Source: Lates calcarifer (Eukaryota > Chordata > Actinopteri > Centropomidae). From it: a stretch of DNA of 64,000 bases. The position numbers and the translations under genes were made by a program. Below the pieces are notes generated by a model. That model worked only from the letters and a program-made list of their open reading frames with translations, was not told the origin of the DNA and searched no databases. Positions within the stretch are counted from its first letter, which is position 1; each line of letters opens with the position of its first letter. The stretch is from the NCBI RefSeq assembly GCF_001640805.2, contig NC_066836.1:1387798-1451797 (forward strand), in the 5' to 3' direction. Shown one piece after another: positions 1 to 17,700 of this stretch.

Positions 1-1507
1 TTTTGTATGTAATTTTTGTAAATGTAATTAAAACGTGTAAATGTAAAATAAAATCATTAAAAAACCCTAAAATGAATTTAATTAAAGCTCAAATACTGAA
101 CGGATCATTTAACTGACGTGGTCCATATCAGTGGTTTAGATGCAGTGGAGGACAATCAGCGTCGTACTTCAGCAGTATTTGAGTAAATGTACTCAGTTAC
201 ATTTCACCCGTGCAGATTATATTGCATATAATGATTTTGCAGTGATGGGAGAATTATTCAGATTATTTAATTAATTGGTGCTAATTTCAGACACAGTTAC
301 TGTATTTAATCATCAATCATTTATTCATCACAGTCAGAACATTTTCTGTCACTGATCGTTGATGTAGAACAGAGAGATTCATTTGAGGACGCCACCTTCA
401 GCTCTGCGAAGAAAGAATCAAAAACCCTCGACAGAAGAATCGATATTGGGATCGATCATTGATCACTGATTGCAGCCGTGCGTCGCTGTTTCCCTCTTGT
501 CCATGTTGAGCCCGTCAGTCATGAATGTGAGCCGCATTAGGACCCAGAGCAGAGCAGCTGTCAGTCCGTGCAGTAAATATAGCAGCAGTGTGTGTTGTTC
601 GGAGCAGTTGGGGGTCATGAGGAGACCTGAACAGACCGGATTAGTCTGAACCCTCTGGAACGAACCGGACCGGGACCAGTCTCCTCTAAAAAGCCAGAGA
701 GACTGAGTTCACCTGAAGAGATCAGCTGACGGCTGCACGTGAGTCAGTGTGTCCTTGGTGTTGACAGCGCGGGTGAGGCGTTCACTGACCGCCACTTCTG
801 TGGGTTCCCTGTAGATTTGTTCTTTGAGAGACAGGGATGGATGTGACTGATACTGATACTGATGTACTGCATGTGTGAAGCTGAGGTGAGCCAGTGATAT
901 CAGCCACGTTGATGTAGCAGCAGCAGATGCTTTCAGATAATCCACTGACTGCATTCAATGGCCCACAAATCAAATACAGATATACAATGTGAATGTGCAG
1001 CTCCTCAGATCTTTACAGCGACTTTCAGCTCTTTGTTCGGCTCCTCTGGTTGACTCTCACGGCTCTCAGCGTCGTCCACCTGCTCAGCAGCAAACAGCAG
1101 AGACGCAGTCAGATGAGTAGCACAGGGTGAACACAGGGGAGCAGCTCAAGAGCCAGAGATTTAACTCAGGAGGTGGAGGAGACCAAACACAGAGCTAAAG
1201 GGAAATCCAACATTAGGCCCAGTGAGCACTGGCTCGGGTACGGAAGTCTCTGAGGGTCAGTTTCGCTCCAAAACTCTGATAAAAAGACCGTCCTCAACAC
1301 TGACATAACCACCGTGGTTGTTACTACTATCATGATAAATAATGACAGTCCTCACTCAGAGGACAAAGCAGAGACAGGGTGGACCAGGGATGAGGTCAGA
1401 GGTCACATCTCGTCTCCTGTGAACACTCGGTTTCTTTTAGCCCCCACCATCTTTCTTTAACTGTAACCCTGACCGTCAGAAATGTCATGTTTCTCTTTCT
1501 GACCAGG
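1..1507. other. Upstream flank of dusp28, no gene recognised
   Basis: This 1.5-kb stretch is AT-rich at the far left and has no reading frame with recognisable protein similarity. A plausible splice acceptor (a pyrimidine tract ending in CAG at 1505-1507) opens the exon that carries the dusp28 start codon, so one or more untranslated dusp28 exons may lie in this stretch or left of the window. I could not place a promoter. Confidence 0.5.
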
Positions 1508-1581
1508 CATCAGTCACCTGAGAGGCTCAGTGCGTGAGGAAGGAAGCCTGTGAGGGTCAGTTCGTCCACACTGTGACCAGG

Positions 1582-2274
1582 ATGCTGCAGCTGTGTAAGG
1601 TCACCAAAGCCCTGTTCATCAGTAACGCCCGCTCAGCCTGCAGCGACGAGCTCATCCAGCAGGAGGCGGTGACGCTCTGCATCAACGTGTCCAAGCAGCA
1701 GCCGTTCCCCTCCGCCGGCGTCACCAAGCTGCAGATCCCGGTCTACGACGACCCCAACGAGGACCTGTACAGCCACTTCGACCGCTGCGCCGACGCCATC
1801 CAGAAGGAGGCGAACCGCGGAGGCCGCAGCGTCGTCTACTGCAAGAACGGACGCAGCCGCTCGGCCACCATCTGCATCGCCTACCTGATGAAGCACCGCA
1901 GACTGACGCTGACGGACGCCCTACAGGTGAGGAGGGCGGAGCAGATCACACCTGCTGGTCTGAATGTAACGATGAGGCGTTCAGGGGCATTCTGCTGTGT
2001 GAAGGTCACAAGTTTAATAATGAGAGCTGAAGAGGCTGCAGCTGCAGTGGTTGGGGGTTGGATCGCGGTTCGGTCTTCGTGTATCGTGGTTGCGGTTTGA
2101 GAACCGTCACACCGCTGTAAATCATCGGTGTAATAACTTTGCTCCTGTTTGTTTCTCTTCTGTCAGAAAGTGAAGACGGCTCGTCACGTGATCGACCCGA
2201 ACCCCGGCTTCATGTCTCAGCTGCAGAGATACGAACAGGAGCTGAAGAAAAGACGAGGAGAGACAGAGTCCTGA
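1582..2274 (+). CDS. dusp28: Dual specificity phosphatase 28
   Basis: Small atypical dual-specificity phosphatase, predicted to act in the cytosol. Coding exons are 1582-1926 and 2167-2274, with a GTGAGG donor and a TTCTGTCAG acceptor; they join in phase 0 and encode 150 aa. The active-site loop Y-C-K-N-G-R-S-R-S lies at residues 86-94, with the catalytic Cys at 87 and the phosphate-binding Arg at 93. As in mammalian DUSP28, Tyr replaces the usual His before the catalytic Cys. An acidic loop (residues 54-61, PVYDDPNE) should supply the general acid. The C terminus, spliced from exon 2, has the family PNPGF segment. I chose ATG 1582 because the frame upstream of it has no ATG back to the acceptor at 1507. 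The exon is GC-rich (notably 1660-1900) compared with its surroundings. A candidate poly(A) signal is AATAAA at 3388-3393, which is uncertain. Confidence 0.9.
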
Positions 2275-4360
2275 TCCTCAACCAGGAGCCCCGATACAGT
2301 CCTAAAGGTCTCCATGTGAAAACACAACGGGCAGGTGAACTGCTTCCTGTCCACTGCTCCAGACTGAGCCGAGTCTCTCAGTTTGTTCTCACCTAAACCC
2401 CTAAAACTTAAACAACACGATTAATATTAAAGTCAGGGTTTAAACGTCTCAGTTAACCTGTAGTTTCAGAATTAACTTCATATGTTGACGTGAACAAAAA
2501 ATATATCCTGGGAACATTAATTGACTGAATTGTCAACAGAAAATTAATTGACAGCTGCTTTGATTATCGATTGATGGTTCGAATGATCATTATCACTGGT
2601 TCCAGCTTCTGAAAAGTGAGAATTTGATGCTTTCTTTGGCTCATAAATAACAAATGAAATAGAATATCTTTAGGTTTGGACGGTTGGTTGAAAAAAAAAA
2701 GCTACTGTGTTGAGCTGTAGATTAGAATATTTTTCGCTATTTTCTGACATTTATTGAACAGAACATGTGATGGTAAAATATTTAGACTTTGTACAGTCAA
2801 ATGTAGACCAGCAGATAGAAAGTAGGTTAAACAGCAAACAGTAGTTTAGATGACCTGACAGGAAACAGTCAAATATCTAGAGTTACAGCTTTTTCTGCAG
2901 ACCTCAGTGTGTCAGAGGTCAGAGATATAAATATTAAAGTCATTATAATCTCCACAGACATTATATTTATTGCACACTGTGTCTACGCCTTCAGAGAAGC
3001 AGCTGATTAGATTTTCTCCATATTTGAGAAGGAAAAGTTGTGAAAACAGGACGTGAGGAACAGAGTCTGTCTGACCTGAAACTCCTCTGTCTAAAGCACA
3101 GACCTGAATTCATGTTGGTCTTCTTGGACTACGAACCCTCTCTGTGTCTCTGTAGCAGGACTGTGGCTGCACTTCCACCTTCTACCTCTAGATGCAAGCA
3201 TTTCCATAGAAAACGATGCAGCACATTAAACACATCAGGAGTCAGGGCTCCTCTGCAGGCAGGGTGGGTTTGTAAAGATCACTTCATCACTTCATCAGAT
3301 CTGAACCATAAAGAAACTCAGGGTGTAAGATCAGTTTCCAGCATCAACACGTTTAAAGTTCTGACGTGTTAAGATTTAACTCCAACAAATAAAAGCACAT
3401 GAAGGCAGTTTGACTGATCACAGGTCAGTTTCACCAGGACTCCTTCGCTGTTAACGGAAGTCAGAGGGATGATGTTAGAGTGTTCAGTCTCCTCACACAG
3501 GTGTTTCCAGCCGTCAGCTCCTCTCTCCTTCACCTGTTCACTCTCCAGAAGCCTCAGGAGAGCTCACACACTCCAACACGTTTTAACGGAGCTGTTTCTC
3601 CCTCACTTCTCAAAATCCAGATCAGTGCTCAGGACACCGTCTGAAAAAGAATCTACATAAACGAAGGTTAAAGTGAGAATCAGAGATCAGAGAAACAGAA
3701 AGTCTCACACTGAGTCAGAGACAGATCAGGTTGCATCAAAGACGTTGGTTAGACTGATATAAACACCATCAATATCATGACCATACTTTATATATCATTA
3801 CTCTTTCTTACCTGAGCAGAACACCTGGAAACACCTGAGGGGGGAAACAGAGGCTTCGTCAGTGATGTGTTTAAGCTGGTCTGCAGCATCCTTTAGGAGG
3901 TAACAGGTACTGAGTTATCTATCTTTATTTCTTTTTTAATTGTTTGTACAGTGTCTAGTTTTAGAGGTAAAATTTTATTCATCTCTTTCTGATTAATGCT
4001 CCTAACAAGCCATCAAATGTCTTAAACTGTTCTGGACTAATGCTCAGGATAAAAGTCATAATGAGATTAAGAGACACATTATCCTGAAGTGCAAATAGAA
4101 AACTGTGAAATAAACGGACATTTTAGTGTTTAATGAGCAGCATAATGTATTCAACAGCTGAATCTTTTAGATGTAGATTTTACAGAATCATTGGTTCATG
4201 GTTTTAAATGTGAGTGTGTTGTATCACTGCTGTTTAATGATTCTGTGGTTTCTGTTTAAACTGAATGACCATGATTTCATTTCATGTCTGGAACAGATGA
4301 GATATTTTTCTCTCCAGAGACCTGATGTAAACAAAGGAACACACTGTACTTGAGGAGTCT

Positions 4361-4386
4361 GTGTGTGTGTGTGTGTGTGTGTGTGT
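4361..4386. repeat. (GT)n microsatellite
   Basis: Uninterrupted GT dinucleotide tract of about 13 units, followed by a degraded GT-rich tail. Confidence 0.95.
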
Positions 4387-5289
4387 TTGTGAGTGTGTAA
4401 ATCTCAGGTGTGTCTTCCTCTTTTTGTGGTGCTGCCATTTAGAGAATCAAAAGGAATCATTTTAAATGCACAGGTGACATTAGAACATCAGACCTCAGTA
4501 GCTGTGTTTAAATGAGTCTGTGGTGATAAAAAAAATACGTTTGCTGTTGTTTTATCGCCGTTAAAAAAAAAGATAAAACAAAGGCCTTCAGCACATATGA
4601 ACACATCAGGCCTGAACATGCTCCCTGTCCCTTTAAGACTCTGCTAATGTACAAATGTCTGTGAGTTTTAATGCTTGAACAATGAAATAAAGACGTGTTC
4701 ATCACTGAGGAATCAGCTCTGTGTGCTCTGTGAAGTATCATGTTTAAAACTGCTCTCATCTATTATAATGAGACTGATGCACTGACCTGAGATCGACGGA
4801 GTGAAAATATCAGAGTTTGTAGGTGAAATTTCTTTGTGCGCTGCAGTAGAGGTGGAGAGATTCTGCAGAAAGCTTGAAGTTAATCATTTTTGTGATTTTT
4901 GAAAATTACAAGTCAGCTCTGGATTTGGTGCAGTTATTCTCTGAGTGTAGATGTGAAGTGGTCCAGGACCTGCTCTCTTCACCTGATCTGGACCCTCAGA
5001 CTACGACCTCCTCTCAGTGGTCGCCTGTGACCATTTTCTCACACAGAGCTTTAAATGTTTAATGACCCGAAACAGAAAAACCACAAAAGTTATTAACTTT
5101 AAACTTTCTGCAGAATCAGTCGGAGCTGAACTGAATGTGCAGGAGCTGTTTAACCCTGGTTTTATCTGAAAATACAGACATGTCTCTGAAATCCAAAAGG
5201 GAGCCAGCTATCAGAGCCCCTCCACAAACATGGACACAACTCATCTGATTTTTCTATTATGTGAAAGATGTGGTGGGAGGGGGTTCAGA

Positions 5290-5510
5290 TGCTCTTTGAC
5301 CACTGATTATTGGTGTTTAAACTGACGTTGTTCAGTACTTTGTGACACTTCCTTAGGTCTGGAGGTAAAGTGTAAACTGACCTGGTGGCAGCGCCAGAAG
5401 AAAAGTCTGAGGATGGCTTAGGAGGAGTCATCCTCTGGGGACCATGACTGTAAATTTCACACCAATCCATGAAATAGCTGTTGAGATATTTAGATATTTA
5501 TATAGAGTTT
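5290..5510. repeat. Dispersed teleost repeat (probable non-autonomous DNA element)
   Basis: The phrase around 5430-5495 (cctctggggaccatgactgt, then a 'caatccat..aatagctgttgagatattt' type string) matches from memory a repeat found in many fish introns and spacers. I see no terminal inverted repeats or coding capacity, so the class is uncertain and the ends are approximate. Confidence 0.5.
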
Positions 5511-5618
5511 TGAACTGACGGTGTCATTACTTTCAGCCATTTTTATCATTAATGTGGTTAAAGCACTGGCTCATTTTAGGGTAAAAAAGTTAACTGAAGC
5601 CTCTTGAGACAGAATGAG

Positions 5619-5624
5619 TTTATT
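5619..5624 (-). terminator. Poly(A) signal of the protein C gene
   Basis: TTTATT on the plus strand (AATAAA on the coding strand), about 90 bp downstream of the proc stop codon at 5714. Confidence 0.7.
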
Positions 5625-5713
5625 TAACAAATCGTGTTACATCTCTGCTGTTCTGAGGCCTTTATGTGGGTTTAACAAACCAGACTGGATCAACTGTCGG
5701 GGCTACAGCTGCT

Positions 5714-9435
<3,722 letters not shown>

Positions 9436-12400
9436 GATGTCGGTCAAACCTGCAGCCAATGACGCGAGACTGACACCAGACACAATCTTATCTCCTCAGT
9501 GTTTATGTTGACCCCGTGTCTCAGCAGAGACAGCCATACAAACATTCATACTCATAATCCACATCTGAGCGACGGTATGGTCGTAATGTGACTTACCGAA
9601 CAGAAGCAGGTTGATGATGAACTCTGGAGGAGCTGCAGACGACACACAGACACAGTCACAAACATCACGTGCGCTTTCCTTTCTGCTTTAACTGTTTCAA
9701 ATAATCACTCAGAGGCTCCAGTCAAACATTTCAACAATATTGATCATTTTCAGCTGAGACCACAGAGGCCCCTGGACTGACACACAGCAGGAGACAATCC
9801 CTGTTTGAACCCTGCACGACCTTTGACCCCATGAGCTGAGCGACAGGGGTCAAGGGTCCAGCGAGGCCGAGACAACATTTTAAAACTGCTGCGACAACCA
9901 AGAAAAATGAAGGCATCTCTGAGACGGACGAGTGTTTTTCTACTTACGTGTGAAGAATCGACGCTGTGGACGGAGATGACAGTTTGCTCTGTTTCTACTG
10001 TTAATAACTAACTACCAGTGTTTACTGAGAGTCCACAGTCTGCAGCTGAACACTGTCTGCCAACAGTTAACACACAAAACCTCCTCTTTAACCTCCACCC
10101 ACTCACCTCTGCAACAGACCAGAGCCCCGTTCCCCAAAAGCTGATGTTCTTATTTCATTTTCTGAGCGACTGCTGGGACTCAGGATGCTCTCACTGGTAG
10201 CATGTAAGAACCTGTCTCTGGCCTCAGAAGCTGCACACACAGAGGCTGAACTGCTGTCTCCCACAGGCTGAAAACTGCACCAGTTTCGAGATTTATTCAA
10301 CTCAAGTTAGTTTTATTTATAAAGCCCAGTATCACATATTACAAATTTACCTCGAGGAGCTTCACAATCTGGACCAAACTGCCCCCAAAAAACTCTGCCA
10401 GGGAAAAATGAAGTCGAAATCTCAGGACGAATAACAGAGCAGGGATCGCTCCTCAACGATGTCATGTGTACAGAACAGACCAAAGTAACTCAATGACTAT
10501 ATGGAAAACGATCCATTCATTATCTCTACCATTTATCCTTTAAGGGGCAACAACAGCAATATATACAGCAGCTTATAGACACATGTAAAGACTCAGTGAA
10601 ATATATATATTCATCTGCAAACATGACTCTCTGGACTTTAATATATGTTTATGTGCCAGAGTCTGTTCTCTGTTTTAAACACATTTTCAATACAAAAATG
10701 ACAAAATGAAAATAACCTGCTGGAACTCCACACTGATGATCTGTGAACTGTGTCTGAACTTGGCAAATAAAGAGCAGGGAGAGCACATGATCTTTGTCTT
10801 GCAGATGACGACAGGCTGCAGATCACAGTAGTCAAAACATACTGTTTTTCAATTTACATAACGCACAGCGCACAAAGACGGAGGCATCAGGTAACTGGTA
10901 AGACGTCTGAGATCAGAGAGACATCAAGAACGAACTCTTAAAGGCCACAGTTTACTTCTTCTAACAGTCACTTCATGAATGTGCAGCTGACAAACGGAGC
11001 AGAATCTCATGTGTGACCCTCTAAAACGTGACCTCTCTGCATTAGGTAAAATAGAAATATTTTGTATAGTCTAGCTCACCTCAGGGTCAGTGAACAGTAA
11101 AACCCTGAGATGGAGCAGGTACAGGCCTGAAACCCGGGCCAGGCTCCGGGGTGTCGCTGAGCGCCGCCAGCTGTGGAAACCAGGACACTTATTAAGGTTA
11201 ACTATTCATCTCCTTGTCTTCTTTTGTGCCTCAGCCTTGTTCCCTCGGCTCGGTTTACCTTTGTGTTCTCAGCTGTTTTGATTTTTCAGAATAAAAGCTG
11301 GCCTGGGGACATAAAGGGATCATCTCTGGTTCCACAGGCAACTCGACGATGGGGTGACAAACAGCGATTTGGAAAGTGGCAAGGGAGGGCACGTATTCCC
11401 AGGCATTACTCTCCTGTAAGGATGAGATGATGTGAGAACTGTCCAGTTTCCTCTTTATTCCCTTTACTGCCTTGAAGTGTTTTTAAAGTTTGTCGTCTTG
11501 TCTGCGGAGCTCAGTTTGACTGATACAGATGTTGTTTCGAGATGCTAACAGCTGACAAACTTCAGCTTCTTCCACAACCTAAACTACAATGAGCTCCACT
11601 ATAGGGCCACAACTAATAATTATCTTCACTCTGTTAAGATTTTAGGACTAAAAGAATTCCAGTCTATAAAATCTTAGTCTGCAAAAATAGCTTAGACTGT
11701 CCCTGCCAGCTTCTTAGAGTCGGAGGTGACGTCTTCAAATCAATAGTCCAGAGAGATATTCAGTTTAAATCAGAGAACAACAGGAAATCTTCACACTGCT
11801 GAATCTGGAACAGGAGAAAGTTCAAAACAGATAAAAAATCAGTTGTTAAAATTGTTACATATTCTGCAAATGTTAAGCTTGAACAGGGGAGATAAATGGT
11901 GGAACCAGCAGATACCCATAAAAACAACAGGGAGTGGTTTTACAGGACGTTCTCTCTCAGAGGTCAAACACTGGCCGGACGCAGCGAATTAGAAACGAAC
12001 GATGAAGTGCTTTGTCTTTCCCACACGTCATGTCCTTTGAACAGGACGAACTGAGGAGCATCTTCAGTCACAACAGCAGCGAGTTGTCTGAAGGAGATCT
12101 GTTTACAGTCTGGGCTTCTTATCGCACATCGAAACCAAAAGTGACAAAGAAAAGACAGAAGCAGAGGAGAAAGGAGTGAGAGGGAAAAGGAGATGGACAG
12201 ATAGAGAGGAAACATCACTGCAGCAGTAGCTGTCTGGAGTTTTACTAAAGTAAAAGTACAGGAGGATCAAGTAGATATTTAAAGGACCAAAAGTGTAAAG
12301 TGTTTGACAGGATGAAGGTGATGAGAATTATTTCACACTGGTTTAAGTCTTGGGGGAGTTCAGTTTTAAATTTCAGCCACCAAGTGTTGACCTGTGTGCA

Positions 12401-14794
12401 CTTGTTTCTGCTCATGTTTGTAATTAGTTTTATTAATATCATGTGTCCTGATAATCCCATGAGATGTTGTTAGAGAATGAACTGTCCTCTGCTGCTGGAA
12501 ATAAAAAGTAGGCTGCTCATTGTGAGGGCTGGGTGCTTCCACAGGATTAGATTACTCTATTGTTGACCAGCTTCTTGTTTAGATGAAGAAGAATGCACAC
12601 AAATATCCCTGCCTCATTTTTCTCCATTATGTTCTGTTTTCTGACATTTCAAGCTGTTTCCAACACAAATTGACCTTCACACAGTGTTCTGGACGTGAGG
12701 CAGCAGGTCTCTGAACACTGGAATAATGTGTGAGGATTGTATCTGACTCACATACACCAACATATGTTCTGTGTTGCTTTACAAGAGAGGTGATGTAATG
12801 GATAGTTTATCCACGTGCAATGAAAAGTGGTCTGCTCCATGTTAGGCTGAATTTAAATGTTATCTGAGAGAAAAATCTGTTCTGGTCAAAATGACTGACG
12901 CTGTGGAATTAGTGTGAATTGAGACTGTGCTTGTTTCATTTAAATAAAGTCATTACAGTATTTATCTGGTAGGTATATTCGACTGAATGAGGCACAGTAC
13001 TCTCTCTTCAGATGAGGTTATTAGTTATTATTAGATGATTAGGATTCTTCTTTTATGTTGTTTTCTACAGGAGATTTACTCTAAAAAGTTTGATGGGACG
13101 GCTGTTTACCTAAAACAACAAATGCTCATTAGAGCGCTGGAATATATGTTATTTAATCAGGAGGTCACACTGGGATCAGGAGCTCATGTAAAAGAGAGAC
13201 CTGAGATTAACCTGATATTAACCTGAGATTAACAAACAGTTTGTCTAAGAAGTTACTGAGTCAGAAGGTTTTGGGATACGGATTCCCGTGTTGTTGGTTT
13301 GGATCTGTGCATGGGATTTATTGATGTTAAGCACTGAAACCAAGGACGAACTGTACCAGGCAGAATATTCCAGAGGTTTTAGAGGAGCTGTGAATAAAGA
13401 GGAGCTGTGGAAAGAAAAGATTAAAGAGTGAATCTTGTTTTCTGAATGGATGAGAGAAAAAGGAGGGTGGAGAGCGATGGAGAGATAAACAGAGAGGCGT
13501 CTCTTCTTTCTGCTCTGAATATATTTTTGCTGTTTCATGGTGAAGGAGGTCACGGTGCAGGGAGAAGGCCCAGTTCTTCTTCAGCAGGACAATGAAGACG
13601 AGCCTCCCCTCCCTCCCCCTCCTCCCCCCAGTCCTCAGCCTTTGTCTGCTGCCCCGGCAGGTGAGACGAACCCTGAAAGAAGTTTTGTTTTGGGCGAGGC
13701 TTATAAATGGATCAAAGCCTCCTCGATCCTCATCTTCCCAGAAATCCTTCTCCAGATGATGCTGCGTGACTCGGACGGAGCGGTGAGTTTTTCCTAAAAG
13801 GCCTCTGAGGATTTCATTGGAAGCAGTTTAGGTTCTCTGGACGATAATGTAGCTTAGTTTTTTAAATCCAGGTTGAACCTGTTGGTCGAGCAGTAACATC
13901 AGTAAAGGTGCAAAATAAAAAGTTTTTCTTCTTCAATTATGTTGTCAATCCTCAGCTTTGTAAAAAAAATATTTAGATACTACCACTTTATATTGTTTAA
14001 GATTAATGACCAGATGAAGAAATATGTTAATATTTTAAATAACTATTACATTAATGGATGGTGCATTGTCTGTCTCTTGATAAAAAAGGGGAGCTGGGGC
14101 TGTGTTTTTCTCGTGGTTCAGAGGCTTTAAGTTGGAGCCTGGACAACCATAAAGAAAAAAACACCTACAATCATACAGGAGGCACAGCAATCTGATGCAG
14201 CATTTATCTGATCCCTGATCAGTTCAATCACAAGTAGATCTGTGTGGATGAGGGAGCATTGACAGGATGGACAGTTACGTAGCTTTCGAGCTAAACTGTA
14301 ACTAAACTGCTTCGGTGCTTTCTGGTAGTTAAGTTTTTACCTCCTCCTTCTGGACTGAAGAAGGGCCGACCCTGACTTTCATACAGACAGGAAAACAAAG
14401 ATGGATTACGATCAGATTTGCGATCTGGTCAACAAAGACAAAAATGTGGCTGAATGTGAATGAAAGTGTATTAAATGTCACCTGGTTTTTATCTGGATGT
14501 GAGACACCTGAAATGGGGCCAGTGCTACACATCAGCTCATCAGGAGACATAGTTTTACTTGTTTGTAATCCGAATCAATTTGTTTCAAAAAACATTTCCA
14601 GAGTGAACGTCAGTCAGAAAGACACCGATTGTGAAAAATAAGAAATGACACTTAACTCTGGAAAATTCCTGAGACAAACTGATGGAAAGAGGCTGAAGTC
14701 ATTTCATTTACTTTAAAAAAACAAACACACTTTTCCCAGTGTTCCTTATCTTACCTCCTTCCTCTGGGCTCCCATCCTCCTCCTCTTTGTACAG
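9436..14794. other. Gene-poor spacer between proc and the otolin-like gene
   Basis: About 5.3 kb. The left edge should hold the proc promoter and a 5' untranslated exon (donor CG|GTAAGTC, exon end 9599). The right edge ends in the acceptor (TTGTACAG, 14787-14794) directly before the otolin-like start codon, so an untranslated first exon of that gene probably lies inside. A copy of a teleost dispersed repeat is at about 10.3-10.46 kb. An open frame at 13537-13797 has a proline-rich run and a CAG|GTGAGA donor at 13660, but I could not link it to a gene. Confidence 0.5.
10300..10460. repeat. Teleost dispersed repeat
   Basis: Contains the characteristic strings 'tttatttataaagcccagta', 'cctcgaggagcttcacaatc' and 'ctgccagggaaaaatgaa', remembered as a short non-coding repeat common in percomorph genomes. 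Boundaries and class are approximate. Confidence 0.6.
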
Positions 14795-17700
14795 ATGCTG
14801 TCGAGGTTGCTGGGGCTCCTCGTCCTGTCCTCCCTCTGCTCAGCCATGCTACTACCAAACACCACCAGAAGTGTGTCCAGCGAAGAGGACGGTTCCACCT
14901 CAGACCCCAACACCTACCACTGGCCCGGCTCAGAGGAGGGAGAGTCTTCGGACTCATCAGAGGAAACGTCCCGCTGGCTGGGTGCCGCCCGCACCGGCCC
15001 CCTGCAAATGCCCCCCACAGGACCACCATGGCCCCCCAGAAACATGACCAACGTCTCCGACAAGCTCCGGATGACTGGGGACACCAACCCATTGACACTG
15101 CCTCTGCCTGATACATCAATCTGCGACATACTGCTGAACGCACCAGTGCCGCCGCCTGTCGACCAGATTCCATTTTTCTGCCTCTGTTCACACTGTAAGG
15201 GCACCGAGGGGCCCAAAGGAGACCGCGGAGACCGGGGTCCCCCAGGCACGTAACACACTTTGAATCACCTGCTCAGAAAAACACAATACACATCTAAAGG
15301 TGAACCAGTTCTTGAAGGAGCAATAACCAAGAGGAACAGACTTCTGACAGGAAGGAAGAAGGAGATTGTCAGTGAGCTAAAATATCAAAAGAAGAAAACA
15401 AGATCAAGACTCACTCACAAGCTTTGTGTCTTTTATGTGTAAAAACTGAAAGTTTCAGAAAACCTAAGGACCCAAAGAATCTACAGAGAAACATTCATGA
15501 AAAGAGAAATAAGCTTCATTAATCAGATTGTGTTATTTCAATGAAGTTTACCTTTTTTATTTTTTGTTACTAATTCTCACAATAGTGTTAATGTTTGATA
15601 AAAATGAAGTCATGACACAGTTTGAGGACCATGTGTTTCTGCAGGAAAGTGAGGACTGTGATATGCCAACACTGCCAGAGTTGGTAGTTTGATTCCCCTT
15701 TAAGACTTGATGGTAAAATATAAAACAAAACCTGACCTGACTGTAATTTCTCATCAGGTGAACCTGGGAGTCCCGGGAGAAGAGGACTGATGGGGTTCAA
15801 AGGTCGAGGTGGATTCACCGGTCCTCAGGGGATGAAGGGTGAGTTACACATCATCTGTACACCTACAGGTTAGCTTAACGTTGGACTCACCTGTGTCACT
15901 GCAGAGGGTCCGGTGCTGGGGATGAACGAAAGGCATGTCACTTAATCTCCACTCCTGTTGACATAACACCATGAGCACTCACAGTTAATGAATAACGTCA
16001 CAATCAGATGTGAAGACGAAGACGTGTTTCATCTGTGTCACAGAGAATCTTTTCAATTATCCTGACGCATGAGAAAGAAAAACGAAACATTCCCATGTAA
16101 AGTCTGCTATGTGTTAATGTTCCCTGTTTACCTTTTGCTTTATTTCTATGAGTATTTTAACATATACGTCCCTGAGGACTACAGTTGAAAATCAAACTTG
16201 AGACACCAACCAAGTCTCAGTTTTTTCAGTTGTTTTCATTCTGCTGCCGGTGGAAATGTCTCCAAACGTATCTTCAAAACAGAACAATGGACTTAGTGTC
16301 TTAATCAGGTCACCTCTTGTTTTTCATTCTTTTATCATAACGAATGTTGTCCTTTGTGTTCCAGGTCAGAAGGGAGACATGGGGGAGAAAGGGCAGACTG
16401 GCTCTGTCGGTTTCACCGGGACAAAGGGCGAGCGAGGCTTCAAAGGTCTGCTGAGATCACTATGTAAAAGATGCACTGTACAAAAATGCAACAGTTTTAA
16501 TATCTGACATTGTTAAGGTTTGATTAGGCTGGAGAACAAAAATAACTTGGTTAGGCTTAGGGAAATGTTAACAAATGTTTATTTTGGGTATATGCTGTTT
16601 TCTTGGGGAGGACAGTCTCACTTAAAGATATTCTGGACAGAGAGGCAGATGCAGTCTGGACAGATTCTCTTAATATGGGGAAAGACAGAAATATGACACT
16701 AATTCAGTAATTTGATGCAACAGAGATGAAGCAAAACAATGAAATACTATCCATTTTAGCCATCTGAAAATGGCAGCTGCCAATCACATTTTAATAATAG
16801 ATAAAACCCGTTCCTGCTCTTGGAACTGCTAGAGTGGAAAGGGTTAAGATGCTAAGGGATGTTTCAGTATATATTAAAATGTGACGCAAATACTATTGGT
16901 GTGTGTTCCAAGGGGAGAAAGGAGACCGAGGACTGTTGGGGCCCCCAGGTGCACAAGGCCCCCAAGGAGAAACTGGTACATGTCCTGCCTCCTGTGAGAG
17001 TGCCCAGGGTCCACCAGGTCTACAAGGCCCCCCTGGACCAGCCGGAGGCCGGGGCCTGCCTGGTGTAATGGGAGCTGTGGGACCCAAAGGTATTAAGGGT
17101 GATAAGGGTGACCTGGGTATGCCCGGCGACCCTGGGCTGAATGGCCAGAAAGGTGATCAAGGTGAGCAGGGAGTGTGTGAGTGCACCGATGGGGCGGACG
17201 GCGCTGATGGGAGACCAGGAGAAAAGGGAATGAAAGGGGAAAAAGGTGACACTGGTCCCCAGGGTGTACAGGGTCTCATGGGACCAAAAGGCAACGAGGG
17301 CATGATTGGTCTCAGCGGTCCACCAGGTCCCTGCACCCCAGCCATCCAATCAGCATTCTCTGCATGTATCAATGAGTCATTTCCAAGGCAAGACTGGCCC
17401 ATCGCTTTCCCACATGTCCTCACCAACCTGCAAGGGCACTTCAACCCGCTCACCGGCATCTACAGAGCCCCCGTCAACGGCACCTACGTCTTCTCGTACC
17501 ACCTGGCGGTCGCCTTCAGGACTCTTAAGGTCGGCCTGTTCCTCAACCGCTACCCTGTAATCAGAACAACAGAGGCTACCAGCCAAGCCACGGCCAGCCA
17601 GACAATCATCCTCCACCTCAAAGCATTCGATCAGGTGTGGCTGCAGGTGAAGGATCCCGTCACTAATGGCATTTTCACTGACAACGAGAGCAGCAGCACG

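Larger units (their letters stand above)
2275..5618. other. dusp28 3' region and intergenic spacer
   Basis: About 3.3 kb between the convergent 3' ends of dusp28 and proc. It is AT-rich with only short chance reading frames. It contains one (GT)n tract near 4.36 kb and a dispersed fish repeat near 5.3-5.5 kb. I see no gene. Confidence 0.6.

Noticed and set aside
11090..11430. Two overlapping plus-strand frames near 11.1-11.4 kb
   Set aside because: Low-complexity or arginine-rich products without family features; no convincing splice sites.
15260..15442. 60-codon frame after the first otolin-like exon
   Set aside because: Lies in the GC-AG intron, lacks Gly-X-Y repeats and breaks the collagen frame.
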